Origin: Chlorokybus atmophyticus
Lineage: Eukaryota > Streptophyta > Chlorokybophyceae > Chlorokybales > Chlorokybaceae
NCBI GenBank assembly: GCA_009103225.1
Contig: RHPI01002402.1
Location: 44,684-108,683, forward strand
DNA length: 64,000 nucleotides
Direction: 5' to 3'
The translations under genes were made by a program, and so were the position numbers. Shown here one piece after another: positions 44,301 through 58,972 of the stretch. Numbering within the stretch: the stretch's first letter is position 1; each line of letters starts with the position of its first letter. The notes below the pieces were generated by a model that did no database searches, had not been told where the DNA came from, and saw only the letters and a program-made list of their open reading frames with translations.

Positions 44301-46494
44301 TCAACCAAGCACAAAGTTGTCAACGCGTAAAAGCACTTCGTTCCTCTGCAGATGAGAGCAAGGTCAGCTCAGAAGAGCAAAACCTGCCAATCCTTCGCAA
44401 CAGTAATGAACCCGACGTACCCGTAGGAAGCCTGGGGTATAAGGTGCATTGTATCTTGCAAGCAATGTTGGACCAACGGCCTGTAGCCCGTCCTTGGCAA
44501 GAGCCTCTCTCAAGAGGGATTCCTCCCTCCTTGCATCTGCATCAGAGGCGACTCCACCGAACGTGCGCGTAGCAAAGAACCCGCCGTCCTCCTCACGCAC
44601 ACGGACAGATGAATCTTTTGGCACTGGGAGGCTGCCAAAAACCATAAGGGGTAGCAGATTGATAACAACACCACACAAAGTGCTGTGACTGTTTGCAGCT
44701 AAGCTCTTGTGGCGATTGTTACAAGGAGGATCATCAGCATGCAATGGTCAGCATGTGCAAGTGGGGTAGGGTGCATGCAGTTGCTATACCTGTCAACTGG
44801 CCCGCCTTTGGGCACAACGAAGCTCATAATGTTTGAATTGCTGCTGGAAACTGATGTCAACACAGGTACGGTCATACTCATCTTCTCCCCTTGGTCGTTC
44901 AGGCCAAATATGTACCCCGCTAGCTGGTTGAAGGCTTTCCTGCTTGCATCGTCACCAGTGGACATGTCTACTTCAGCCACAATAAATGGCTCATACCTGC
45001 GGACCTGGACCAGAGCTTATCTCTACTTTGAATTGGCGTGCACATGCAAGCAACCAAGCCATTTACTGCAGAGCACCATCAACGTCCCCCTCGTAATAGA
45101 TCCGCAGATACTGTTACCACACACGCGGGGAAAGGCGAGGGGGGATGTAAGGGGGGTACCTCATAGTTGTGCAGCCGTTTCAATGGGAGATAGGACGGAG
45201 CGTCCAATTTGGGTACGGTCCCCTTGAAAGAACACTGTCTAAGAACCTCTCGAACTCCTTCCCATGACAGATACTCATTGTTGCCAATGGAGTCCCACTT
45301 GTCGATATGCTTGTTGAATAGCCCTGTTTCGGGGTTGATGCCCATGATGGACACACCGGTGAACGTCAGCTGAGGCTGCCAAGGAAGCAACCTGAAAATC
45401 ATTTGCATTGTCCACCTTGTGGTGATCTCCAAGTCTCCTGTCTGTGAACCGCAGTTAATGCTTAAGTGTCGACCTCTTTGCATGTTCTGCTTGTAGTCAT
45501 CTGCATTGTTCCATAGTGATCAACTGGCTTTCCATACCTGCTTGACGTCATGCAGGTAAAACTTGGGGGTAAAGACGAACCGCAGCATCTGTATGTTGAA
45601 CAAATACCCATCTGCAGTGTCATACTTGGTAATGGGATCAACAAACGCCACCTTCTTGTCGTAGCGTGTCCTGGCAGCCCCAAGTGTTACTAAATGACAG
45701 TCATGCATGCACAAGCATGACTGTAATATATGCATGCGAGGGCCAGTAGTAGAGCTGGTCGTAACATCGGCAGTGAGGTCCAATGTCAGATGCCACAACT
45801 CACTTGTCAATGCCTGCATGTTGAGGCATCTGTCAGCGGCCAAGCAACGGAATACACTCGAGCGGCTAAGATGTCTGATTCAAAACAATCAGCTACCTTT
45901 CTCGTCGAAAAGGTGAACAAGGTCCCCTCGTAAAAACTCCATCATATCGTTCATGTACTCTTGTGTGATCTTCATCTTGCCCTCTGCTTGTGTGCTTGCT
46001 GAAGTTGCCGAACAAGTAGTGAAACAGCGCCGTTGTTGACGCTGTTTCCGCTGTGGTGATCGACAAGTGCTTGCAATCCTCAAACTCTGTGAACCACAGG
46101 GCTACATCTCAGCATCGGCTGCTACAGAAACCGACAGGCTGTGTCAGCACAAGACTCAGCGCTGACGAACGACTGTCACAACTTCCGAGGTCGGTGTGCT
46201 AGGAGCCAGTATAAGCAAGCTTGCTATAGTGCTCAGCTGATCCCTAAGTTTTCCTGAGCTTCTCAAACTACTGCATTCAAGCTTGTAACGTGTGCAAACA
46301 GCAAGCATGGAAACGCGCACCAATTGAGCCGGCTTGACAGCTTGACCTCTCAGCAGCGCAGTTGTTGGCGGCAGCGCATAAATTTCAGCTCGCTTGCTCG
46401 TAGCTGTCTGCGGACAGGCGCTCAATGACGCCGCGCTCTTAGCAAACCCGCTCGCAGCTGCCGTCTTGCACAGGCCAGCTGCAGCAGCAGCCAT
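44301..46494 (-). CDS. Plastid DUF2358-SOUL heme-binding protein
   Basis: SOUL-family proteins bind heme or tetrapyrroles; plant members with an N-terminal DUF2358 domain (e.g. At5g20140) are plastid-associated. The first ATG in frame is at 46494 (MAAAAAGLCKTAAASGFAKSA), a transit peptide. DUF2358 follows: EYMNDMMEFLRGDLVHLFDEKG (about 45905-45970), YDKKVAFVDPITKYDTADGYLFNI, LLPWQPQLTFTGVSIMG and HIDKWDSIGNNEYLSWEGV. The SOUL domain begins with YEPFIVAEVDM (about 44960-45000), then FNQLAGYIFGLNDQGEKMSMTVPVLT, ARYNAPYTPGFLR and, after an intron, RNEVLL before the stop TGA at 44301-44303. The order and ending fit the plant family. Proposed roles (heme or chlorophyll-precursor handling) are known for relatives only. 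It diverges from CDC45. Confidence 0.9.
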
Positions 46495-47387
46495 TCCCAC
46501 CAGACCGCAGAGCACAAGCTCGATCTACAAGAGAGTACTTTCAACTCAACCGTTCTCACGTATATGCACCTCCCTCACGCACACCTCTGTGTCCTGCAGA
46601 CGTCCGCCGCCGCCGCCACGCCAGCCACGCTTGCCGCTGCCGCTGCTGATTTGGCTGCTACAGCATTCCACGTCGACAGCCAGCGTCACGCGTCACTACT
46701 TGCGAGGCACCGAACACTAGATTGCGTAACGCTGGAGGCTGAAGTCCCAAATGCAGCTCAAGTGACCATACGCAGGTCCTGGCATCAACAAGGACATATA
46801 ATCGGTCAACGGACGAGCCGAGATTGCCTGCTTTCAAAGCGGGGCTTTGGCGCGAAAAGCTTAGGCCCTTCCTGACTGTAGGCGTTGCTCTAAGAGGCAG
46901 CTTCTGAATGGATGAATTGATCAACTTTCTCCCACAGCGCGCGCTTTGGGCAAGCAGCAGGGGCGGGAGCGCTGGGCGGCGGCGGCTGCGGCGGACTGGT
47001 TGGTGTGGTTGTATTGTGTACGTGTTGTTCATGCAGTTGTTGTGGCTGTTTGCTTTCAAAACCTACAGTGTGTCGAGGAGCATTGCCAGCGTGGGCTTGG
47101 GGCACGGCTGGCAGGCTGCGCTGGTTGTGGTGCCGTGGTAGCTGTTGGTTGGAGTGTTGGCATAGCTGCTTCAGGCAGGCAGTGATTACCAACCGACAGG
47201 TTACTTCTGACTGTATGGTGCCCAACCAATCGTGTTGAGCTGGTCGTCAGTGTCTTGTGTACAATGGGCAGCTGGCTAGCAGCACACTTTGCGCTTGATG
47301 ACCAGGGACAAAGCTAGATTAAGGTTTGCAAGACAGGGCGACAGTCAGCTCTTCACGAATGCCGCAACACCATAGTGTGTTGGTAGG
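46495..47387. promoter_or_regulatory. Divergent intergenic region, SOUL gene / CDC45
   Basis: 893 bp between divergent ATGs. GCC/GCA-rich at 46600-46660 and GGC-rich at 46960-47000. Short open frames here look like reading through GC-rich sequence; none matches a family. Confidence 0.4.
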
Positions 47388-50300
47388 ATGCTAGAAACGG
47401 ATGTCGCCACGGCCTACAAGCGCATTCGCGAGCAGGCGCGACAAGCAACGGCCAGCACCGTCCTCGTCTTTGTGTCTACAGCCGACTGCGATTCCATATG
47501 TGCACTCAAGATCTTGACGGTAGGCAAGTTTGCGTGTGTGCGCACTATGTCTCACAGCATAGGCCAGTGTGTCAGAGAGAGTGCATGTGTGCGCTGTACC
47601 GGTTGTATGTTAGGTGACAAATGTAGTCGTTGTGTAATGGCTGGCAACTGCTTTGCTGACAGCAATTCCATGCGCATTGCTTTGTAGTAGCTTGCTAGCA
47701 CCATTGTTGAGCGCCAGCGTTGCAGACACTCTTCAAGCAAGACTCTGTGCCCTACTCAGTACTCCCTGTTTGCGGGTATGAGGCATTGACCAAACACGCA
47801 GCCAAGACAACCAACGATGATGGCCAGGTGCAGTGCAACAATAATTATTTTGTTGCAGTGTCTTCCGTGGAATGCCAGGCTTGACACATGCTTGCTGGGT
47901 AGGCCATCATCGTGGTCATGATAAACTGCGGTGGCGCGGAGCCAGTTAGAAACATTCTGCAGTGTGGCCCGAGCACGACTGTGTACATCATTGACAGCCA
48001 TCGGCCCCTCAATCACAGCAACATCAACAGCAACAACAAACAAGTACGTGTCCCAAGCCAGCAGTAGTCTTGTTTGCCTAGGAGTCGTGCGGCAGTCATG
48101 CAACATGTTGTGATATGGTAACACGTTGTTGTTTGCGCAGGTAGTAGTGCTTTGCACTGACGATGATAGACAGAAGTTAGCAGAGTTGCTAGGACCCTTG
48201 CTGCGCGAGCCTGATGTTGATGAAGGTGATGATGACGACGCCGAGTCAAGTTCTGATTCTGATGATGACGACGACGACGACGACGATGGTGCTCGTCCGA
48301 GTGCACGAAGGCGGACTGGGCATGGGACGTATGTGAGTGTCAAGCGGGAAAGACGAGACCGCCTTCATAAGTACTACCGTGTCGGTGCATTCTATGGCCG
48401 AGCAAGCGGGTGTTTACTGTTTGATGTTGCGCACGCAATGCGCAGAGATACAAACAACCTGTTATGGTGAGCTTCTGCGGTGCTTGTTACTCATCCATTT
48501 GTGTCTTGTTGCTGTGTGCAATGCACATAGTAGATTGCGTTTGGGAAGCAGCAGTACAAACCAGATAAATGCACGCAGGTTGGCTATCTTGGCCTTAACA
48601 GATCAGCAGTTGCACGAGCGTGTACATCATGAGGGCTACCAGTCATGCTACGAGGAATTGAAACAGCTGGTGTGTAAACACGTTGACCAATTCCTGTGTC
48701 TGTTGGTCTTGAATTCACACATGCTCAATTTATGGTTGCAGGTTTACACCCGCAACATTGATGTGGAGAAGAAAAGAACCCTGGAGGATGGCACGGTTGT
48801 GCTGAACCCCCAGAAAGCCAGAATAAACTCTGCAGAAGAGTTGCGCTTTTACCAGATCCGGCACTGGTCATTGCACGACTCCATGCTGCATTCACCGTAC
48901 GTGGCAACACAGCTGAAGACCTGGACAGGGGCAGGCAGACGTGAGCTCGACCGAATGTTGGCCAGGATGGGGATACCATTGAATGAATGCCATCAGAAGT
49001 ATACACACATGGGCCCTGACCTCAAAAAGTGAGTGAAACGTTTTGCGATACAGATCCATGTTCTGCCTAAATGAAGTCGTGCTGCGCCGTTCCTGTATTA
49101 TCTCGACATGTAATGCGCAAGTTGCTGCAGGTTGCTAACTGAGAGGTTGGAGAAGTATGCCCCGGAATTCATGTTGCACGATTACAAAATGAAAACCTTT
49201 TCATTGCGACACAACTACGAGTAAGTACCCAATTCACTTGCCTTGTCCTTAAGTCAACAAGCAAGCGAGCTTTAGACTGCACCTCAAGAGCACGCCTACT
49301 TTTGCCATGTGCAGTATTGTTGGCAATGAGTCGTATGCAAAACAATACTGCCATGTTTGTCATGCTGTCCTGCCAACTGCTGACCGTGAATGCTGTTGTT
49401 GCGGCCACCTGACAGTCACGATCCTGTGCTTGGACAGGCAGGAGGTCAGTGCGCCGGATGTTGTATACGCTGCCACCTCGGTGCTGGAGATTGGGTTTGG
49501 TTCAAGTGCACAGGACCCGCTGTCCAGTTTTTGGGCCGCTGCTGATCTGCTTTCTGTGTAAGGCTTTCAGCACGCTGTTTAAGCACCTGTCTGGACAAAG
49601 CTTGCCAATGCCAGCACTAGTAGTAATGATACATGTGCGTTTGCAGTGATTGCAACCGCCAGTTGTTTCAAGCTGCGGTTGCCAGGTCGTGCATGATGCA
49701 ACGAGCCATGCTTAAAGTCATCGGCCATCTGTTGCAGCTGCAGGTGCGTACCCGTTTGTTTGAATATAAACAAGGAGTGAGCTCGTCTAACTGTTTTGGA
49801 CACCTTGTGTCAAGCAGGCTGTGCAACCGCACAGGAACTTAGTGACAATCGAGCTGCCAGAGAACGATGATGCTTACCTGCTCGCACACCCTCTCGCGCT
49901 GGCCAAGCTCACGCGCGCGGTCAGGAGCGCTGCCAAGGTTGGGGCATCTACCACTTATGTTCTTATGCAAAATATCAGTATTGGCTCTGCTCTCAATGCG
50001 CATATCATTGGCGGCTTCACTCCGCTTCCATGTTCACAAGCTGTGATTATTATTCGTGAAGATGCTGGCATGCATGCTAACCACACTGCTGTATCAGGAT
50101 ATGCTGGGAGCCGGGCGGAAACGGAGGCCGTTCATCACGGTGGCGCATCGTCGGGACCAAAGGTTCTCCCTTGTTGTCGGCGTTGCTGAACGGCCTCGCC
50201 TCGAGAGCCCTGGAAAGTATGTGTTTACGCTGCGCCCTCTTGGACACTATGCCAATTGCCTATGATACACGTACTCACTGTGGTCTTGTTATGTAGCATG

Positions 50301-50450
50301 CTCTCCATCGCGTTCAACACGGCTATCGAGGAGCTTCGAGGAGAGTACAAGGCGGACGGGTTTGAAGCCACTGTGGTGGAGATTGACCGCAAAGAGGTGG
50401 CACGGTTCAAAGAGATTCTACTGGACAAGTATATGGCTGGTAACAGCTAG
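47388..50450 (+). CDS. CDC45: CDC45, CMG replicative helicase subunit
   Basis: Joins MCM2-7 and GINS to form the active replicative helicase; structurally related to RecJ/DHH phosphoesterases but catalytically inactive. The ATG at 47388 gives MLETDVATAYKRIREQA and STADCDSICALKIL, the RecJ-like start. Then come VPYSVLPVCGYEAL (47750-47785), INCGGAEPVRNIL, IIDSHRPLN (about 47990), the acidic insert DVDEGDDDDAESSSDSDDDD (48210-48285), YYRVGAFYGRASGCLLFDVAH, NPQKARINSAEELRFYQIRHWSLHDSML (48810-48890), WTGAGRRELDRMLARMGIPL, EFMLHDYKMKTFSLRHNYD, VTIELPENDDAYL (about 49845), RPFITVAHRRDQRFSLVVG and the stop at 50448-50450. All typical blocks are present in order. About 15 exons. Confidence 0.96.
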
Positions 50451-51613
50451 TCGGTCCCTTATTGCCTCCATAGATGATTGATAGACAGTGATAGACTGTG
50501 AGCTTGAACAACTTGTTGCAGCGACCTGTTACAGCACAGCTGTACAGCGCACATTGGCACAACTCCATAAAGCACCAAAGTGCAAATCGAACACTTGGCC
50601 AGGATTACGTTGTGCCATCTGGCAATCACGCCGACCTGCACCAACTCATCACTGGGCGCATGATGCACGCTACAGATCGTTGCAACATGCAGAACGCAGG
50701 ACAGGAGAACCTACAGAACCGAAGGCATGGCGCCAGTAGCTGGCTTATAGCTGAGGACTTGTATGTATATGTATAGGAGACATTGCCCACTGTTACCTAC
50801 TGTTGTGTTGGGGCCAACAGCAGCGGACATTGTTCGAAAGTCAACCATCTTGTGGCACAACCTGAAGATGAAAAGCTATGCATCCCTTACTCGCAGAAGC
50901 GGTGGTGATCTGCAACCATTACAGTTGGGTACCTGCAACCCAGTGCTGATGTGTACTACCTGGGCAAGTCAGCGTGATACACACGCCCTGCCCGGCTGGC
51001 AGAGCACTGTTGCTGCGTGCGCAGTCGCCTGTGGACCCACACCAGTGCGCGTGCATGCATGGCACGCATGGCGACTTGCATTGGTTGGCAAGTCTATACT
51101 AGCGGTTGCCACTGCGGCAAGTTACTAGTGCAGAGCAATGTTGCAGCAAGTACACCCAGCACTCGGCATTCCTTTAATAGCTCTGAGTCAGTCTGGATGG
51201 CTCGCCAAAGACGCTTGTGTACTCAATCCGTTGGCACTTGCGTGCTGGCTGGGCTCATAAGTTGGACGTGTATTGTTTACTTTCTATGACTAACAACAGC
51301 GTTGCCATTCTGCTCGGCAACGCACACTGCAAGCCAGTCTACACACACTGGCCTCCTGTCTTCAGCCCGGACATGAATGAGTAGGGCAGTGGACAACTAG
51401 GCTTAAGCTTTCCTCTGCATTGCTCTTCCTCCCCTCATCCGCCGCCGCCGCCGCCACCCTTGTGTTGCCCCCGCACAAACTGCTAGACGCTTGCGTTGGT
51501 GGTGAGCTTCTGCTCTATGCGCCGGCGGCGACAGCGGGAGGGTTGTCGTGCTTGTTCAGTGGGAGGCTAAAGGTGTTCTTGGCATCGCTGTGGTCCTTCT
51601 TCTTGTCCGGGGC
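50451..51613. other. Intergenic, CDC45 to DsbA-like gene
   Basis: No gene I can support. Overlapping short open frames on the plus strand at 50488-51289 lack family resemblance. The last 110 bp form an open frame into the next gene and contain LGIAVVLLLVRG, a hydrophobic stretch that looks like a signal-peptide core but has no ATG (the frame opens only after a stop at 51503). Confidence 0.45.
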
Positions 51614-53160
51614 ATGGCGCTGCCCATTCCGAAGCGTCGCAGTGGATACGGCGTGGGCAACCCCGCCGCTCCCGTCCAGCTCGACTTTGTCGTCGACTAC
51701 CAGTGCCCTGTAAGCATGAAGTGGTGCCCTTTGCTGTCATTGTTGTTGTCCTGGTCCAACGCCTCCCATGCTGTTAACCCACACACACACAGAGCAGCTC
51801 AGCCAAGTGGCAGCACTGTCATTGCTGTAAACCAGTCAGTCACACGCTTGTGCTTGCAATGAGGTGCAATAGAGGACGTAAATGAAAGGGCCTGACAAAA
51901 GGTTGTAAGATTCTTTCTGCTGTTGCAAATCTTCTCAATTGCGTGCATTTCTGTGCGGCAAGGCATAGTTCTCTAATCTTCTGTGGAAATTGAGTCTGTG
52001 AACGATGGTATGAGTACTACTCGCCTTTTGTTGTTTGTTGTCATACAAAGCCAAAGCCTGGCCAGGCTTTTGCTTTGTATGTTGTGTCACGCAAAGATCA
52101 AATTCAACACAGTACCGCGTTACACACGCCCTACAAAAACTGCGCATCCGCAAAAGTCAGAAAGCAAGCCAACTTGTCAAGCACTCACAACGACTGAAGT
52201 GCTGTTGTTAGCTGTACTGTGCATTTGTGTGTAGCACGCTGCTTGCTGCATATGTTGACACCTTGACCAAAGCCGAAACTCTTGCCGATGTGCGCAGTAT
52301 TCTGCAAGATCGTGGCCAGTTGTCAAGCAGGTGCTGGCGAAGTACGGCCCCGACAAGCTCTACTTTGTTCTGCACCCGTGCGTGCTCCCTGGCCACCAGT
52401 CCGCTTACGACGTCAGCAGGTAGACCCCACATTCACCAAACATATTGCAAGCCAAAGCTCATCAACGCTATGAGTATGGCTGTGGTGCTAAGTGAGCTGC
52501 TTTGCTTGATCCAATTTTTATGTTTCTGCACTACAGGGCTGCTGCGGTCTTCATACGCAAGCAGCCAGCCAGGCTGCTGGAGATTGTTGAGTTCCTGTTC
52601 ACACACCAAAACGAGTTCCGCAATGAGGTGATGAACTGTTACAGTGTGGCTTTAGGTATGGTCAGTGTCAATGATGATGCCAATATGTTGACAGTTGGAG
52701 TTTTCATTGCATGCAGGTGATGATGAATAAGACCCGCAAGCAGCTGCTGGAACTGCTGGCAGGCTATGCGAGCAAACACTTCAGCATTCCCGCAGACGAG
52801 TTCTACAGGTTTGCAGTAACTTACATTCTGCTCGCTCCTTGTTAAGTAGTAGAAGCCAAGACTGACACGCCTGCGCGTACGCGTTTGCGCGCGTGTGCAT
52901 TTGCATGTGCGTGGCTGCATGCGCAAGTGTTTGTTGCACGCGCGCAAACGCGTACACGCAGGCGTGTCAAACACATCTTATGCAGGTCGATAGATGATGA
53001 CGAAGCTTTGATGGCGGTCAAAGTCCCGCAGCGCTTTGCCATAAGCAAGGCCATTTGGAGCACGCCCACATTTTTACTCAACGATGTCGTAGCGGTGAAC
53101 GTTTCAAGTTCCTGGACACTTGAGCTATGGAGCATGTTCCTGGACCCCTTCTTTCAATGA
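51614..53160 (+). CDS. DsbA/thioredoxin-fold protein (At1g76020-like)
   Basis: Thioredoxin-superfamily protein of the DsbA-like helical-insertion type. Five exons fit in phase: 51614-51709, 52298-52419, 52537-52627, 52717-52808 and 52986-53160, giving 191 residues from the ATG at 51614. DYQCP|YSARSWP matches the family site (CP then SWP). It has only the first Cys of a CxxC pair, as do plant relatives, so redox activity is doubtful. Then come FVLHPCVLPGHQSAYDVSR, FIRKQPARLLEIVEFLFTHQ, the cis-Pro loop STPTFLLND (about 53060-53085) and WSMFLDP. Plant homologues are secreted; here the hydrophobic leader lies just upstream without ATG, so a first coding exon is probably missing from my model and the true N terminus may be further upstream. 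Introns 1 and 4 carry hairpins. Confidence 0.78.
52042..52081. repeat. 20-bp loopless inverted repeat in DsbA-like intron 1
   Basis: Arms 52042-52061 and 52062-52081 are reverse complements with one mismatch and no spacer. Confidence 0.93.
52863..52969. repeat. 33-bp inverted repeat filling DsbA-like intron 4
   Basis: Arms 52863-52895 and 52937-52969 match with one mismatch around a 41-nt loop. The structure takes 107 of the 177 nt of the intron (52809-52985). Both arms are rich in alternating purine-pyrimidine (CGCGTACGCG type). Confidence 0.95.
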
Positions 53161-55842
<2,682 letters not shown>

Positions 55843-57137
55843 CAACTGCGGCTTTTTTGTGTTGGTCTGGAATACGAAGAATCAAGCGGTACACGGCTGC
55901 TACTGCTCCCAAGTAAGGATGGTTGTTAGCTGCATCGTCGGCGCAAAGCGTATTGCGGACAACTAACATTTGTTTGTTGTGCTGATTTTCATGTCCTCGT
56001 GTGACATGGCACAAACAAGCACTATGTGTATATGCGCAGGAAGGGAAGCTACAGCTTGCGGCTGCAGTTGCAGGCATGCGCAGCAGCTATGCTTGCATGC
56101 AGGTAACGCCCTTGAGAATGTGAAGCTTGTTCAAGCATGATACATGTATATGTGTTTGCAGCAGTCTGCCTAAGTTGATTGTTTATTATCCAGGTCAATG
56201 CTTGGAGCTGGAGGTGCATCATTGCTGTACTACAAGCTAGAGTTGGAGTACCTGACTCCCCACCACTGCACACTGCCAAGTGTCAATCGGAAACCTGCGT
56301 CAATGACAGCTGCCACACTACGCAGACCTACCCAGACCTACGTTATGGCAACACTTAACACCGCGGCCGCTGTGTGCAAAGCGAGGCGTGACAATGAGTC
56401 TCCGGTTTGCTGTCAGCAGGCTCCACATGCAGCTCAGCTCACTGGGCTGTACATCAGTCGCGCGCTGTTTTCAGGCGTGTGCAGTGCTAGAGAACTGACA
56501 TAGTGATCATGCCCCTATAGTGGTGGTGACGGTTGAAACCTTCGATCAAGGCTATGTAGCATTGGTTGTAAGCAGATATGGTTGCTAATGCAGTCAATCA
56601 CGTATCTACAGGTTGCTGCAGGCACCGTGGGCACTAGCTCTGGTCAATGACTAGTTATACATTCGCAGCAAACTTGCAGTGCTGTCCAGGCTTGTACACT
56701 ACTACTTGTAGTGGTATTGAGGGCAGGCAAGCTCATGCTTTGCATTTGAAGATTGAATCAAGTCAAGTGCAAGCAGCGCACTGCAGCTTACACAAGTTCT
56801 GGTAGCTCGCCATACGCATTCTGAGAGCAAAGCAACTGTCGCGTTTGTGAGCTCCCATCCTTCTTGCATGCATGGTGGCCATCATATATAATTGCATACA
56901 GATATAAATGCACAGTCGCCAGGCAAGATGCCGGCTGATGTATTGGGTGTTAATGAGCGCTGATAATAGCAGACACGTGCACGCAAAACTCTGGCAACAA
57001 GACACTTGGGTATAAATGTAGAATAAGCACTGCAACATGTCTGTACAACTTACCATAACTTCAAAATATCTATGCACACAGACATTTGCTCGCATGCCGA
57101 CACATTGCACAAAGCTCGGGCAATCAAGTGGCTGCTC

Positions 57138-57169
57138 TGCTTGCACGATGTTCACACATCGTGCAAGCA
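57138..57169. repeat. Perfect 14-bp hairpin, 4-nt loop
   Basis: Arms 57138-57151 and 57156-57169 are exact reverse complements around TCAC. Confidence 0.93.
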
Positions 57170-57550
57170 AGCACAATACTTGCCAAAGACTTGATCAGCA
57201 CCTCCGTCAGAATGTGGAGGGCATCCTCCATGCCCTTCTGTACGCCTAGCTGCACACGTGTTCATGCCTCCATCCAGCACTTGTGGCGTAGCCGGACTCG
57301 TCACCGGCGGCGGCGGTGGTGAGCTGCGGTGCGGCGTTGAGAGGAGGAGCGGCTGCCGGGTGCCGGCGTCGCTGCGGGCAAGGAGCACAAGCAGGAGAAC
57401 GGTGCGAGCGGGCTGCAGCGCAGGTGAGTAGCAAGGCTGGTGGCTTTTGCAACAACAGTAGCTGATAGCACATGGAAGGTGGTTTTTGGAGGCGCAGCTC
57501 TCTGCATGTGTACTTGTCACTTGCGCATGGAGCTGTGGTGTATATTAGTG

Positions 57551-57610
57551 CTTTTCAGACGCTTCAGGGAAGCTCTGAAGCGTCTGAAAAGGAGGCTTCA
57601 GAGCTTCCCT
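57551..57610. repeat. Two overlapping, mutually exclusive perfect hairpins
   Basis: Hairpin A: arms 57551-57567 and 57575-57591 (17 bp, 7-nt loop). Hairpin B: arms 57566-57581 and 57595-57610 (16 bp, 13-nt loop). The right arm of A and the left arm of B share 57575-57581, so only one can form at a time in a single strand. Confidence 0.95.
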
Positions 57611-57991
57611 TGCGTGTAGTTGTGCGCCAGGGCGGCTTTGCTGCCACTGCCATGCAACCCTTCCCTGATTACGACTACACTAGTCATAGCCGGCAGCTAC
57701 AACCATGGGTTACATAGGAAAAGAATGACTTCTTCTGCATGTAGTTCAACCTGAACTGTCACTTGTCACACGAATCAAGTGGCAGTAGTAGTACTAGTAG
57801 TACTTCAGTAATACTGGTTTAGATATTAGCAGTAGCGTACAGCAGTTGCTACAATATCATTGTCGCGCAGAAATTTTAGCACCCTTCCCAAAATTGATGC
57901 CTTAAGCTTGAACAAGTACCATCACTCCCAACACAATTGATGACATGTACCTCCTCACTCATCCACTCACTCACTCTCCTCCCCCGCAGCC

Positions 57992-58972
57992 ATGCCCCCC
58001 TCCTCCTACTCCATATGGGCCGTCCCCTCCCCTTCCTCCCCCCTCCACTCCACCCTCTCCTCCCTCATCTCCTCCCTGTCCGCCCGGCACAACGCGCCGC
58101 CTTTCGCCCCGCACGTGACGGTGTGCGGGGGAATAATTGGAGAAGAGGGGGAGGGGGAGAGGGAGGTTGTGAGACAGTTCGAGGAGAGTGCCAGGGGAGT
58201 GGGAAGGTATGAGTGCGAAGTGGAGGAAGTGGGAGTTGGGGAGATATACTATGAGTGCGTGTTCCTCAAGATGAAGGTGAGAGGGTGTGGGTGTAGGTGG
58301 ATGGGTGGGCGCATGGCCGTGTGGGCGTGCACGCATGCGCAGGTGGGCATGTGCACGTTTGTTTACCTAGTGTGGTCGTGTGCAGGCGTGCGTGTGTGTG
58401 TGTGTGCGTGTGCGTGGTTGCGCGTGCATGTATGTGTGTCTGTCTTGCGTTTGTCTACCTGAGGCTGTTTTTGAGCGGAGAGTGTTGACAGTTATGAGTC
58501 TGGTTGAATGACTTGTCTGCAAGAACCGGTATCGATCGTGAGATCTCTAGACTTACACCCACTGTGTACCCTTGGTTATAACACACATGTAAGCATGCAT
58601 GTGTCATTCACACCCTCCTATGATACAACAGCCAACGGAGGGTGTTTTAGCAGCAGCCAAGGCGGCCCGCGCGGCGTTCAGCAAGGGCAACACTAACAAC
58701 TACATGCCGCATATGAGCCTGATATATTCCGACATGGCGCCCGAGAGCAGGCGCGAGCTCGCGGAGAGCGTTCGGCGGGACCACGCTGAGCTGCTTAATG
58801 TATGCTGTGTGTGGTTGTGCCACTTCATGATGTTGGGAGAGTGGCGAGAGAGTGACATGTTGTGTTGTTGCAGGAGAAGTTTCTCGTGGAGAGGTGGGAG
58901 CTGTGGAGTACAGACACGCAAGATAAGGAGATGAAGACGTGGAAGCGAGTAGCGGAAGCGAAGCTGAAGTAG
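57992..58972 (+). CDS. Cyclic phosphodiesterase-like protein (2H phosphoesterase)
   Basis: Related to plant cyclic phosphodiesterase, which opens ADP-ribose 1'',2''-cyclic phosphate made during tRNA splicing. The ATG at 57992 follows a CCCCGCAG that could be a 5' UTR intron acceptor. Exon 1 (57992-58276) has SIWAVPS and the first catalytic motif HVT in FAPHVTVCGG (about 58103-58132). Exon 2 (about 58632-58798) has the second motif HMS in MPHMSLIYSD (about 58705-58734). Exon 3 encodes VERWELWSTDT, a usual ending, with the stop TAG at 58970-58972. Both HxT/S motifs required for 2H activity are present. About 180 residues, as in plants. A Glu/Gly-rich insert follows the first motif. No targeting peptide. 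Confidence 0.9.

Larger units (their letters stand above)
55843..57991. other. Intergenic region with hairpins, possible weak coding on minus strand
   Basis: 2.15 kb with no gene I can support firmly. On the minus strand, a stretch at about 57185-57250 reads LGVQKGMEDALHILTEVL after a TGTGCAG acceptor, and one at about 56790-56860 reads SSQTRQLLCSQNAYGELPELV then stop. They might be exons of a small unknown gene, but splice sites and start are not convincing. Two hairpin structures lie here (57138-57169 and 57551-57610). Confidence 0.35.
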
